Assembly: GCA_964451095.1 (NCBI GenBank)
Contig: CAYVGI010000005.1
Location: 13,438 to 77,437 of the forward strand
Source: DAOTTY01 sp964451095
Lineage (GTDB): Bacteria > Chloroflexota > Anaerolineae > Aggregatilineales > Phototrophicaceae
DNA length: 64,000 nucleotides
Direction of reading: 5' to 3'
In this document: piece after piece, positions 8,363 through 17,013 of the stretch
Layout: each line of letters starts with the position of its first letter
How positions within the stretch are numbered: the first letter of the stretch is position 1
The notes under the pieces: generated by a model
Told to the model about the DNA's origin: nothing
Databases searched by the model: none
Seen by the model: the letters and a program-made list of their open reading frames with translations, nothing else
Program-made: the position numbers and the translations under genes

Positions 8363-9601
8363 TCAAAACCGCTTAAAAACGAGCACAGCATTGTGACCGC
8401 CAAAGCCAAACGCCAGGCTCATCACCGTGTTGATAACGGTTTCCCTGGCGATGTTGGCGACATAGTCCAGGTCACAGGCGGGGTCGGGGTCGTGCAAGTT
8501 GATTGTTGGCGGGGCGATCTGGTCGCGCAGCGCCATTACGCTGAACATCGCCTCCATCGCGGCGGATGCGCCCATGGCGTGCCCGGTCATGCTTTTGGTG
8601 GAACTCGTCGGGATGTTGTACGCTTCTTCACCGAACGCCCGCTTGATTGCCTGGGTTTCCATTGGATCGTTGAGGAGAGTAGCGGTGCCGTGTGCGCTGA
8701 TGTAATCAACATCTTCCGGGTTCAAGTGGGCGTCGTCTAACGCCTCGCGGATTGCCTGCGCCGCGCCGCTGCCCTCTGGATGGGGTGCGACCATGTGAAA
8801 GGCGTCTGACGATGCGCCGTAGCCCACAACTTCCGCCAGGATGTTTGCCCCGCGCTTGCGAGCGCTATCGAGTGATTCCAGCACCAGCACTGCCGCGCCC
8901 TCCGCCACGACTAACCCGCTGCGGTCGCGGTCAAACGGGCGCATTGCCTGCTGCGGCACCTGGTTTGCATGGGAGCACGCGCCAAGCCGATCGAACCCGG
9001 CAACGGCGTTGGGCAGGACGGGCGCTTCTGCTGCGCCCGCCAGCATTACATCAGCACGCCCCAGCCGAATACGGTCATAGGCGTAACCGATACAATCCGC
9101 GCCTGTGGCACACGCAGACGTGATGATGTGCGACGGACCGGTAATGCCCATGAGCACACTGCCCAGGCTGCTGGCGGTTGTCGTCATGAAGCTAGGAATA
9201 CCAAAGGGTGACATGCGGCGCGGTCCGTGCGCGTCTATGGTGTGCAACTGTTCGGAAAAGCTCGTCATGCCGCCAATGGACGACCCCACAACCACGCCTG
9301 CCCGCGCCCTTTCGCGCTCCGTTTGGAACGTAACCCCCGCCTGCTCTACTGCCTGTAGGATTGCGCTGTGGGCAAGCTGTTGGTAACGGTCGCGGCGGCG
9401 CACCTCTTTAGCGGGCAAGTCTGCTGTGGGTTGCCAGCCGTTCACCTCGCCCGCGATTTTCACTGCAAAGTTCGACGCATCGAACAGGGTAATGCAGTCT
9501 ACGCCGCTTTTGCCCGCCCGTATCGCCTGCCAGCTTTCCTCCGGGGTATTCCCCACCGGGGTGATTGCCCCCATTCCCGTAATCACGACGCGCTGTGTCA
9601 T
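8363..9601 (-). CDS. fabF: 3-oxoacyl-[acyl-carrier-protein] synthase II
   Basis: 412 residues, the usual length for the family, from ATG 9601 with AAAGGGAAC upstream. The active-site triad is complete: Cys164 in TSACATGA, His304 in SAHGTAT and His341 in KSMTGHAMGA, with the C-terminal glycine motif FGFGGHNAVL. It extends acyl-ACP by condensation with malonyl-ACP in fatty acid synthesis. It is the first gene of a two-gene fabF-rnc unit, with nine bases between the reading frames. No acpP or fabD is adjacent, so the usual fab cluster is dispersed. The 188-base gap to the divergent ftsY must hold its promoter, but I see no convincing element for this strand. Confidence 0.97.
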   Translation of the reverse strand: MTQRVVITGMGAITPVGNTPEESWQAIRAGKSGVDCITLFDASNFAVKIAGEVNGWQPTADLPAKEVRRRDRYQQLAHSAILQAVEQAGVTFQTERERARAGVVVGSSIGGMTSFSEQLHTIDAHGPRRMSPFGIPSFMTTTASSLGSVLMGITGPSHIITSACATGADCIGYAYDRIRLGRADVMLAGAAEAPVLPNAVAGFDRLGACSHANQVPQQAMRPFDRDRSGLVVAEGAAVLVLESLDSARKRGANILAEVVGYGASSDAFHMVAPHPEGSGAAQAIREALDDAHLNPEDVDYISAHGTATLLNDPMETQAIKRAFGEEAYNIPTSSTKSMTGHAMGASAAMEAMFSVMALRDQIAPPTINLHDPDPACDLDYVANIARETVINTVMSLAFGFGGHNAVLVFKRF

Positions 9602-9739
9602 GCAGTTCCCTTTCCAGCGTCAAACTTAACAGACAACAGCGTGCACCCCCCTCACCGCGTTGCCAGTAGGCGGCATTATAACGCGGGAGCGTGCTTGTAC
9701 TAACCGCGAGTCATCCTGTTTTCCGGTTGGGCAGCATAG

Positions 9740-9745
9740 TATACT
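9740..9745 (+). promoter_or_regulatory. Putative -10 element of ftsY
   Basis: TATACT lies 45 bases before the TTG start of ftsY in the divergent fabF/ftsY gap. No clear -35 hexamer is seen 16-18 bases upstream. Confidence 0.3.
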
Positions 9746-9789
9746 GATGAACCGATCAAATTCTCGGTATAGGATGCGGAGTCAACACC

Positions 9790-10692
9790 TTGGGGCTTTT
9801 TCGGCGTGGGATGTCCAAGACACGCGGGTCGTTCTTCGGGCGTATTTCACAACTCATTGGCGCGACAGAAATCGACGACGAAACGTGGGAAGATATTGAA
9901 GCACTGCTGCTACAGGCAGATATGGGCACGGCGACCACCATGTATGTGGTGGATGAGGTCAAGGAGCGTGTGCAGCAGCAGGGCGTGACCACGGCTGATG
10001 GTGCCCAGGATGTGCTGAAGGACATTCTGCGCGAGATCATCAGCGCCCCACCCGCCCTAGACCTGGAAGGGCGCAATCTGTCCGTGATCCTGATTGTGGG
10101 GGTAAATGGGTCTGGCAAGACGACATCCATTGCCAAGCTTTCCAATGCGCTCAAGAACGACGGTCGCAAGGTCATCCTGGCAGCGGCGGATACCTTCCGT
10201 GCGGCGGCAATTGACCAGCTACAGACGTGGGGGCAGCGCATTGACGTCCCTGTCATTGCCAGCGAACCGAACTCCGACCCCGGCTCTGTCGTGTTCAACG
10301 CCACGTCTGCTGCCCGTGCCCGCAAGATGGACACGCTGATTATTGACACCGCTGGACGCCTGCATAACAACTACAACCTGATGGAAGAGCTTGCCAAAAT
10401 CAAGTTCGTCGCACAGAAGACCGTTCACAAGGCACCGCACGAGATATTGCTGGTGCTGGATGGCACCACCGGGCAAAACGCGCTGCAACAGGCGAAGAAG
10501 TTCCAGGAAGTGGTGGACGTAACCGGTGTCATCGTGACGAAGCTGGACGGCTCTGCGAAGGGCGGCATGGTTTTCGCCATCTTCAATGACCTAAACCTGC
10601 CCGTGCACTACGTTGGGTTGGGCGAGGGGCTAGAAGACCTGGCTCGCTTCGACCCAGACGCCTTCATCGACAGCCTCTTCGACGAGAACTGA
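9790..10692 (+). CDS. ftsY: Signal recognition particle receptor FtsY
   Basis: 300 residues from TTG 9790 (MGLFRRGMSK; ATG at 9811 is an alternative). It is a short FtsY without the acidic A domain: an N-terminal helical bundle (about 10-85) followed by the SRP-type GTPase G domain. Visible motifs are GVNGSGKTT (104-112), the DTFRAAA insertion-box motif, DTAGRLHNN and TKLDGSAKGG, ending with GLGEGLEDLARFD. FtsY docks ribosome-SRP complexes at the membrane through a GTPase complex with Ffh. It is followed on the same strand by prfB after about 160 bases. Confidence 0.95.
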   Translation: MGLFRRGMSKTRGSFFGRISQLIGATEIDDETWEDIEALLLQADMGTATTMYVVDEVKERVQQQGVTTADGAQDVLKDILREIISAPPALDLEGRNLSVILIVGVNGSGKTTSIAKLSNALKNDGRKVILAAADTFRAAAIDQLQTWGQRIDVPVIASEPNSDPGSVVFNATSAARARKMDTLIIDTAGRLHNNYNLMEELAKIKFVAQKTVHKAPHEILLVLDGTTGQNALQQAKKFQEVVDVTGVIVTKLDGSAKGGMVFAIFNDLNLPVHYVGLGEGLEDLARFDPDAFIDSLFDEN

Positions 10693-10855
10693 CTGCGCTC
10701 ATCACATCTTCGGGCAACGGATGACATCCGCTGCTTACACATGGGCACCCCACCCATACGCAACAACCCGTTCGTTACACCATCATACATAGCATATGAC
10801 GAGGAGGGAGGACGCGGCTGCGGCACCACGCCGCCAGCATACGCGGGCGAAAAAT

Positions 10856-11950
10856 ATGGACAACTTAAGCACACAGATACGCCAACTAAAAGAGAAAGTG
10901 GACGGTCTGACCAACCGTATGGGCATTGCTGGCAAAGCAGAAAAGGTCGAAGCGATGGAGCAGCAGGCGAGTGCCCCCGACTTTTGGGACGACCCGCAAG
11001 CGGCACGGCAGTTTATGCAGCAGATGTCCCGCCTCAAAAACGAGGTCACCCGCTGGCAGAAGCTATCCGGGCAGGTCAACGACACGCTCGAACTTGCGGA
11101 ACTGGACGGTGAAAGCTTGCAGGACGAACTGCTAAGCGAATACAACCGCCTGACGACGCAAACGGACAAAATGGAACTGCAAGCGGTGTTCAGCGGTGCC
11201 TATGACGACCGGGACGCAATTATTTCCATCCATGCGGGGGCGGGCGGCACAGACGCGCAAGACTGGGCGGAGATTCTGGAGCGGATGTACTTCCGCTGGG
11301 CAGAGCAAAACGGGCACACGGTTGAAGTGATCGAACGCAGCGACGGCGAAGAAGCAGGCATCAAGAGCGTAACGGCAAGCATCCGTGGCGGAGACTACCC
11401 CTACGGCTACCTGCAAAGCGAGCAAGGTGTGCATCGGCTGGTGCGCCAAAGCCCGTTCGACTCGTCCGCACGGCGGCACACGTCATTTGCTAAGGTGGAA
11501 CTGTGGCCCGACATTCAGGACGACATCGAAATTGAGGTCAACCAGAATGACCTGCGGATTGACACCTACCGTGCGGGTGGCGCGGGCGGGCAGCACGTGC
11601 AGAAGAACGACACTGCCGTGCGGATCACACATGTGCCAACTGGGATTGTGGTGCAGTGCCAAAACCAGCGCAGCCAGATGCAAAACCGCGAACGCGCAAT
11701 GCAGATTTTGAAGGCACGCCTGTTCGAGATGGAGCGCAAAAAGCAGGAAGCAGAACTGGCAAACCTCAAAGGCGAGAATGTTGATGCCGGCTGGGGCAAC
11801 CAAATTCGCTCCTACGTGCTGCATCCGTACCAGATGGTGAAGGATATGCGAACGAACCATGAGGTGGGCAACCCGGCAAGCGTGCTGGACGGCGACCTGA
11901 ACGGGTTTATGGAGTCCTACCTGCGGGCGCAGCTTGAGAAGATGGCTTAG
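10856..11950 (+). CDS. prfB: Peptide chain release factor 2
   Basis: 364 residues from ATG 10856. It carries the stop-codon recognition tripeptide SPF (199-201) and the peptidyl-hydrolase motif GGQ (244-246), so it is RF2 (UGA/UAA) rather than RF1. The whole gene is one uninterrupted frame. The autoregulatory in-frame TGA with +1 frameshift near codon 25, found in most bacterial prfB genes, is absent. The frame is also open back to ATG 10796, adding 20 residues (MTRREDAAAAPRRQHTRAKN). A very strong purine-rich ribosome-site-like run (GAGGAGGGAGGA, 10801-10812) lies inside that extension, about 45 bases from the chosen start, so the true start deserves checking. Confidence 0.94.
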   Translation: MDNLSTQIRQLKEKVDGLTNRMGIAGKAEKVEAMEQQASAPDFWDDPQAARQFMQQMSRLKNEVTRWQKLSGQVNDTLELAELDGESLQDELLSEYNRLTTQTDKMELQAVFSGAYDDRDAIISIHAGAGGTDAQDWAEILERMYFRWAEQNGHTVEVIERSDGEEAGIKSVTASIRGGDYPYGYLQSEQGVHRLVRQSPFDSSARRHTSFAKVELWPDIQDDIEIEVNQNDLRIDTYRAGGAGGQHVQKNDTAVRITHVPTGIVVQCQNQRSQMQNRERAMQILKARLFEMERKKQEAELANLKGENVDAGWGNQIRSYVLHPYQMVKDMRTNHEVGNPASVLDGDLNGFMESYLRAQLEKMA

Positions 11951-12121
11951 GCTGGGCACGAGGATTGGGGAACCGTAAAAAAATCGTCCATGTGCTCGTG
12001 CTGGGCGACAATTTGTGATACATTATTGCAGGTGGGGCGCAGGTTGCGCCTCAAAAAAATCACTATATATACTAAGCGGTTGTGCAAGACCAAGCCACAA
12101 CCGATAGTTATATTTACCCCC

Positions 12122-12151
12122 TTGACCCATAGCCCCAACACGGGCTATACT
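12122..12151 (+). promoter_or_regulatory. Putative sigma-70 promoter of rpoC, within a 389-base intergenic region
   Basis: TTGACC (12122-12127), an 18-base spacer and TATACT (12146-12151), followed at once by an overlapping TACAAT. The predicted start near 12158 leaves a leader of roughly 180 bases. The rest of the prfB-rpoC gap (11951-12339) shows a GGCGCA/TGCGCC hairpin at 12036-12050 followed by A residues (not a terminator) and AT-rich DNA at 12050-12070. I see no gene or RNA in it. Confidence 0.55.
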
Positions 12152-12339
12152 ACAATGTGCTAACAGTTCAATGTGCAGCAAAACAGTATAGCGATGCGGG
12201 CACGCAAGACTGCCCCGATAACAATCCATTTCATCGCATATTGGCGCATGCCGCACACCTCACTGCTTGGCGTCGATTGGTCACAGCCGAAGCCGAAATA
12301 GCAGTCCCGCCCACATGAACACCACTAGGAGGACACGCC

Positions 12340-15300
12340 TTGGAGGCGAAAGATTTTAGCGCACTGCGTATCAGTCTGGCATCACCAGACCAAATCCTGT
12401 CCTGGTCGTATGGTGAGGTCACCAAGCCGGAAACCATTAACTACCGCCGCTTACGCCCGGAAAAAGACGGTCTGTTTTGTGAGACGATATTCGGTCCAAC
12501 GAAGGACTACCAATGTTACTGTGGTAAGTACAAGAACATCCGCTACAAGGGCATTATCTGCGATAAGTGTGGTGTAGAAGTCACCCGCGCCTCCGTCCGT
12601 AGGGAACGCATGGGGCACATTGCGCTCGCTGCCCCGGTCGCACATGTGTGGTACACACGCCGCGTGCCCAGCTACCTGGGCTTATTGCTCGATGTGAGCC
12701 GCCGCAACCTCGACCGGGTGCTGTACTTCGCGCAGTATGTGATTACCAACGTTGATGAGGATGCCCGCCAGAAGTCGCTCAAGCGCATTGAGCGTGAGCT
12801 TTACGAAAAAGAGCAGGCAATCAGCAACGAAATTGAAGGGCGTATGCGCGTCGTCGAAGAAGAGCGCGAGGCAACACTCGGCTCGCTGGACGAGCGTATT
12901 ACCGAGCTGAACAAGTACTACGAAGACGAACTGAACCGCCGCAGCGACGCGCTGGTACAAGAAGCGCAGGCAATCCAGAACCGCGTGGAGTCGCTCATCG
13001 GGCAGACGGCGGGCGATGATATTGTGCTGGAAGCAGCAGACGAAACCATCGTGGAGGAAGGTGACGCCATCACGACGGAGACGCTGTCTTACATCCAGGA
13101 GATGGTGAACGCCTACCTGAACGAACTGGAAACGGACATCGAAGAGGAGCGCAAGCAAGATACTGACCGCCTGCGCCACGACTTCGACAACTTCGAGGGC
13201 AACTCTACCGAGGGGCTTGACGAGCACGTTGACGAGTTAGAAAACCGGATGCAGGTCATCCGAGACAGTGCCCGCCGCGCCCGTGACGAGATTGAGCGCT
13301 TTGAGGCGGGGCAGTTCTTGTCCGAGGCGCAGTACCGCGAGATGAAGAGCCGCTACGGCAGCGTCTTTGGTGCAAACATGGGTGCAGAGGCATTCCACGA
13401 GATTTTGCGCCACCTGGACATGGATAAGCTCTCCAAGGAACTGTGGAACGAGGTTCGCACAACGCGCTCCAAGCAGCGTAAGAAGAAGGCAACCAAGCGC
13501 CTGACCGTTCTGGAAGCGCTGCGCAAGAGCGACAACCGCCCAGAGTGGATGATCCTCACGGTACTGCCCGTCATACCGCCAGACCTGCGCCCGATGGTGC
13601 AGCTTGACGGTGGGCGCTTCGCAACCAGCGACTTGAACGACCTTTACCGTCGTGTGATTAACCGCAACAACCGCCTGAAGCACCTGCTGGAGTTGGGTGC
13701 GCCGGATGTGATCGTGCGCAACGAGAAGCGCATGTTGCAGGAAGCGGTCGACAGCCTGATTGACAACAGCCAGCGCGGTAAGGCACTTAGCCGCCGTGGA
13801 CGCCGCGAACTGAAGTCCTTGAGCGATATGCTGAAGGGCAAGAAGGGGCGCTTCCGCCGCAACCTGTTGGGTAAGCGCGTGGACTACTCCGGTCGTTCGG
13901 TGATCGTGATCGGTCCGAAGCTGAAGCTGTACCAGTGTGGTTTGCCAAAGACGATGGCACTGGAACTGTACCGTCCGTTCGTCATCAGCCGTTTGGTGCG
14001 CTACAGCTACGCCAGCAACGTGAAAGGTGCCAAGCGCATCATTGAGCGCGAGCGCCCCGAAGTGTGGGAAGTGCTGGAGGAAGTCATCCAGGAGCGCCCG
14101 GTGCTGCTAAACCGTGCACCGACGCTGCACCGCCTGGGTATCCAGGCGTTTGAGCCGCAGCTCGTAGAGGGCAAGGCAATCCAGATTCACCCGCTCGTGT
14201 GCTCCGCGTTTAATGCGGACTTTGACGGTGACCAGATGGCAGTTCATGTGCCGCTGAGCGAGAAAGCGGTTAAGGAAGCACGCGAGCTGATGCTGAGCAC
14301 CAATAATCTGCTCAAGCCAGCAGACGGCTCGCCAATCGTTGGTCCGTCCAAGGACATGGTGCTGGGCTGCTACTACCTGACGATGGATCCGACCGTGGAA
14401 ATTGTTGCCCGCCCGGAGCGTGCTAACGAGTTCCGCACGTTCGAGACGCTGGCGAACCCCGACCACAAGATCGGTATTTCCTTCCGCTCCAACGGCTACT
14501 ACTACGCCCTTGATCATGACATTGCCGATGTGGTCGTCTATGAAGACGTGACCGCAGAGGACGAAAACGGGCGTAAGATCGTCACCGAGAAGGCAATCGA
14601 CCGCACGCTGCGTGCCGTGATGGAGGGCGAGGTTGATGCCACGCTCGCCAACGCGGTTGAGGTACGCAAGCTGATCCGCGAGCGCGGGCTAGAGGACGAA
14701 CTTGTCATCACGAACCTGCACGAGCGGCGCCTGGTGGTCAATATGGACGAAGTTGAGTACCTGTATGGGCTGGGGCTGGTAGAGCTGCACACCCCGATCT
14801 TGCTGGGGAACTACAACGACCACAGCGGTCCGCAGGCAGAGCCAGAGCCAACCACGGTTGGGCGTGCCATCTTCAACCGCATCCTGCCGGATGAACTGCG
14901 CTTCGTGCAGGAAACATTCGGCAAGAAGGGTTTGCAGAAGTTGGTTGCCCGCGCCTACACCACTGTCGGCGGCGAGATTACTACCGACATCGTGGACGGC
15001 ATCAAGAACTACGGCTTCAAGTACGCGACCGTTTCCGGCACGACCATCGCCGTGACTGACCTCACCATCCCAGAGGAGCGCCGCGAGGTGCTGAACCAGG
15101 CGGAGAAGATCGTCGAGCGGGCAGAGCGTGACTTCCGTCGCGGGCTGCTGACGGAAGAAGAGCGCTACCAGATCACAATTGAGCAGTGGACAAATGCGAA
15201 GGACACGCTACAGGAACTCATTCGCTCCACGCTAGACCCATACGGTCCGATTGCGATTATGGCGATTTCTGGCTCTACCAAGGGTGGTTTCGGTCCGATC

Positions 15301-16926
15301 ACGCAGCTAGCGGGTATGCGCGGGCTGATGGCAGACCCGTCCGGGCGCATTATCGACCTGCCCATCCGCAGCCACTTCCGTGAGGGGCTGACGGCGCTGG
15401 AATACTTTATCTCCACGCACGGTGCGCGTAAGGGTCTTGCAGATACCGCCCTGCGTACCGCAGACGCTGGTTACCTGACCCGCCGCCTGGTTGATGTCGC
15501 GCAGGACGTGATTATCAACCGTACGGACTGTGGTACAGAAGCAGGCATGTGGATTCGCCGTGACCAGGACATCGCTGGGCAGACGATCTACGACCGCATT
15601 CTGGGGCGCTGTGCCGCACAAGACGTAATCGACCCGGACACGGGCGAGATCATTGTGCGCCGCAACGAGCTTATCGACGAGGAAATCGGCAATCGCATCC
15701 AAAGTGCCACCGCGATTGAAGAAGTGAGTATGCGCAGCCCGATGACCTGTTCGCTGGTGCACGGCATTTGTGCGCTGTGCTACGGGCGCGACCTGGGTCG
15801 TGGCGCGATGGTGGAAATCGGCACGGCAGTCGGCATCATCGCTGCCCAGTCGATTGGTGAGCCGGGCACCCAGCTTACCCTGCGTACCTTCCACTCCGGT
15901 GGTACCGCGCAGGCAAGTGGTGACATCACCAGCGGTTTGCCGCGTGTGGAGGAGTTGTTCGAGGCACGCAAGAAGCCCAAGGGTGAAGCGATCATCAGCG
16001 ACATTGGTGGTACGCTGCGCCTGACTAAGCGCGATGGTATCCGCATCGCGACTGTGGTGGACAGCGAAGTCTTCCGTGATGAATACCTCATCCCCGGCGA
16101 CTGGAACATTCTGGTCGAAGACGGGCAGACGGTGAAGGAAAATGAGAAGCTGGCAGAATCCCCCGATGAGAGCGAGGCAGTGCTTGCCCGTGTGAGCGGT
16201 GAGGTTTACGGGGAGATGGACGAGCAGGGGCGCTTTATGCTCTACATCCGCTACGAGCGCCGTGAGGAGCAGGAATACGAACTGCCGTCAAGCTCCCGCT
16301 TGATGCCGGACATCTACGATGGTGTGATCATCCGCCCGGGGCAGCAGCTTACGGAGGGGTCGAAAAACCCGCACCGTATCCTGCGCATCCTCGGCTCGGA
16401 GGCAGCACAGATTTACCTGCTGACCGAGGTACAGAAGGTGTACCGCAGCCAGGGTGTGAACATCGCAGACAAGCACTTCGAGATTGTCATCCGCAAGATG
16501 CTCTCCAAGGTGCAAATCACGCGCAGCGGCGACAGCAACTTGCTGCCGGGCGAACTGATTGACCAGTTGCAGCTACTGAACGTCAATGAGCAGTTGATAA
16601 CCAACGCTATGGAGCCTGCCGCAGGGATCCCGGTGCTGTTGGGTGTGACCAAGGCAGCGCTGAACACCGACAGCTTCCTCTCGGCAGCGAGCTTCCAGCA
16701 TACGATCCGTGTGTTGGCGGGTGCCGCCATCGAGGGCAAGGTGGACAAGCTGTATGGTCTGAAGGAGAACGTCATCATCGGTAAGCTCATCCCGGCAGGG
16801 CGTGGCTTCCACACCTACCAGGATCGTGAGATTGCGATGCCGAACATCACACTGCAATCGCAGGGCACTTACGATGTTGAAGGCGTTGAGGACGACGAAG
16901 AAGACGTGCTGGCATCCGGCGACTAA
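12340..16926 (+). CDS. rpoC: DNA-directed RNA polymerase subunit beta'
   Basis: 1528 residues from TTG 12340, with AGGAGG eight bases upstream. The N-terminal zinc-binding site is present (C59, C61, C74, C77), and the catalytic NADFDGDQM sits at 625-633. The C-terminal half has the trigger-loop region and the second cysteine cluster (SLVHGICALCYGRDLG). Between the conserved LYFAQYVIT and LSEAQYREMKSRYG there is an acidic, helical insertion of about 190 residues (137-326). Thermus has a different large insertion at the same point. The gene stands alone, with prfB upstream, a promoter in the gap and a terminator after the stop. rpoB, its near-universal neighbour, is not in the window. Confidence 0.98.
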   Translation: MEAKDFSALRISLASPDQILSWSYGEVTKPETINYRRLRPEKDGLFCETIFGPTKDYQCYCGKYKNIRYKGIICDKCGVEVTRASVRRERMGHIALAAPVAHVWYTRRVPSYLGLLLDVSRRNLDRVLYFAQYVITNVDEDARQKSLKRIERELYEKEQAISNEIEGRMRVVEEEREATLGSLDERITELNKYYEDELNRRSDALVQEAQAIQNRVESLIGQTAGDDIVLEAADETIVEEGDAITTETLSYIQEMVNAYLNELETDIEEERKQDTDRLRHDFDNFEGNSTEGLDEHVDELENRMQVIRDSARRARDEIERFEAGQFLSEAQYREMKSRYGSVFGANMGAEAFHEILRHLDMDKLSKELWNEVRTTRSKQRKKKATKRLTVLEALRKSDNRPEWMILTVLPVIPPDLRPMVQLDGGRFATSDLNDLYRRVINRNNRLKHLLELGAPDVIVRNEKRMLQEAVDSLIDNSQRGKALSRRGRRELKSLSDMLKGKKGRFRRNLLGKRVDYSGRSVIVIGPKLKLYQCGLPKTMALELYRPFVISRLVRYSYASNVKGAKRIIERERPEVWEVLEEVIQERPVLLNRAPTLHRLGIQAFEPQLVEGKAIQIHPLVCSAFNADFDGDQMAVHVPLSEKAVKEARELMLSTNNLLKPADGSPIVGPSKDMVLGCYYLTMDPTVEIVARPERANEFRTFETLANPDHKIGISFRSNGYYYALDHDIADVVVYEDVTAEDENGRKIVTEKAIDRTLRAVMEGEVDATLANAVEVRKLIRERGLEDELVITNLHERRLVVNMDEVEYLYGLGLVELHTPILLGNYNDHSGPQAEPEPTTVGRAIFNRILPDELRFVQETFGKKGLQKLVARAYTTVGGEITTDIVDGIKNYGFKYATVSGTTIAVTDLTIPEERREVLNQAEKIVERAERDFRRGLLTEEERYQITIEQWTNAKDTLQELIRSTLDPYGPIAIMAISGSTKGGFGPITQLAGMRGLMADPSGRIIDLPIRSHFREGLTALEYFISTHGARKGLADTALRTADAGYLTRRLVDVAQDVIINRTDCGTEAGMWIRRDQDIAGQTIYDRILGRCAAQDVIDPDTGEIIVRRNELIDEEIGNRIQSATAIEEVSMRSPMTCSLVHGICALCYGRDLGRGAMVEIGTAVGIIAAQSIGEPGTQLTLRTFHSGGTAQASGDITSGLPRVEELFEARKKPKGEAIISDIGGTLRLTKRDGIRIATVVDSEVFRDEYLIPGDWNILVEDGQTVKENEKLAESPDESEAVLARVSGEVYGEMDEQGRFMLYIRYERREEQEYELPSSSRLMPDIYDGVIIRPGQQLTEGSKNPHRILRILGSEAAQIYLLTEVQKVYRSQGVNIADKHFEIVIRKMLSKVQITRSGDSNLLPGELIDQLQLLNVNEQLITNAMEPAAGIPVLLGVTKAALNTDSFLSAASFQHTIRVLAGAAIEGKVDKLYGLKENVIIGKLIPAGRGFHTYQDREIAMPNITLQSQGTYDVEGVEDDEEDVLASGD

Positions 16927-16954
16927 CCCTGGTGGGCAGCACATGATGTAGCGC

Positions 16955-16988
16955 AAAAAAGCGCGGGCGGTTACGCTCGCGCTTTTTT
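16955..16988 (+). terminator. Intrinsic terminator of rpoC
   Basis: The stem AGCGCGGGCG / CGCTCGCGCT (one G-T pair) has a short loop and is followed by TTTTTT. The 5' side has a matching A-run, so it may also terminate the convergent glycosidase-like gene. Confidence 0.85.
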
Positions 16989-17013
16989 AGTGTTTTAGCT
17001 CAGAGATGGGGTG

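Noticed and set aside
10856..11010. Programmed +1 frameshift in prfB
   Set aside because: The N-terminal frame is continuous and no CTTTGA-type slippery site was seen in the first 50 codons.
12036..12050. GGCGCA/TGCGCC hairpin as a prfB terminator
   Set aside because: The hairpin is followed by A residues on the plus strand and by mixed sequence on the minus strand, so neither strand has the T-tract needed.
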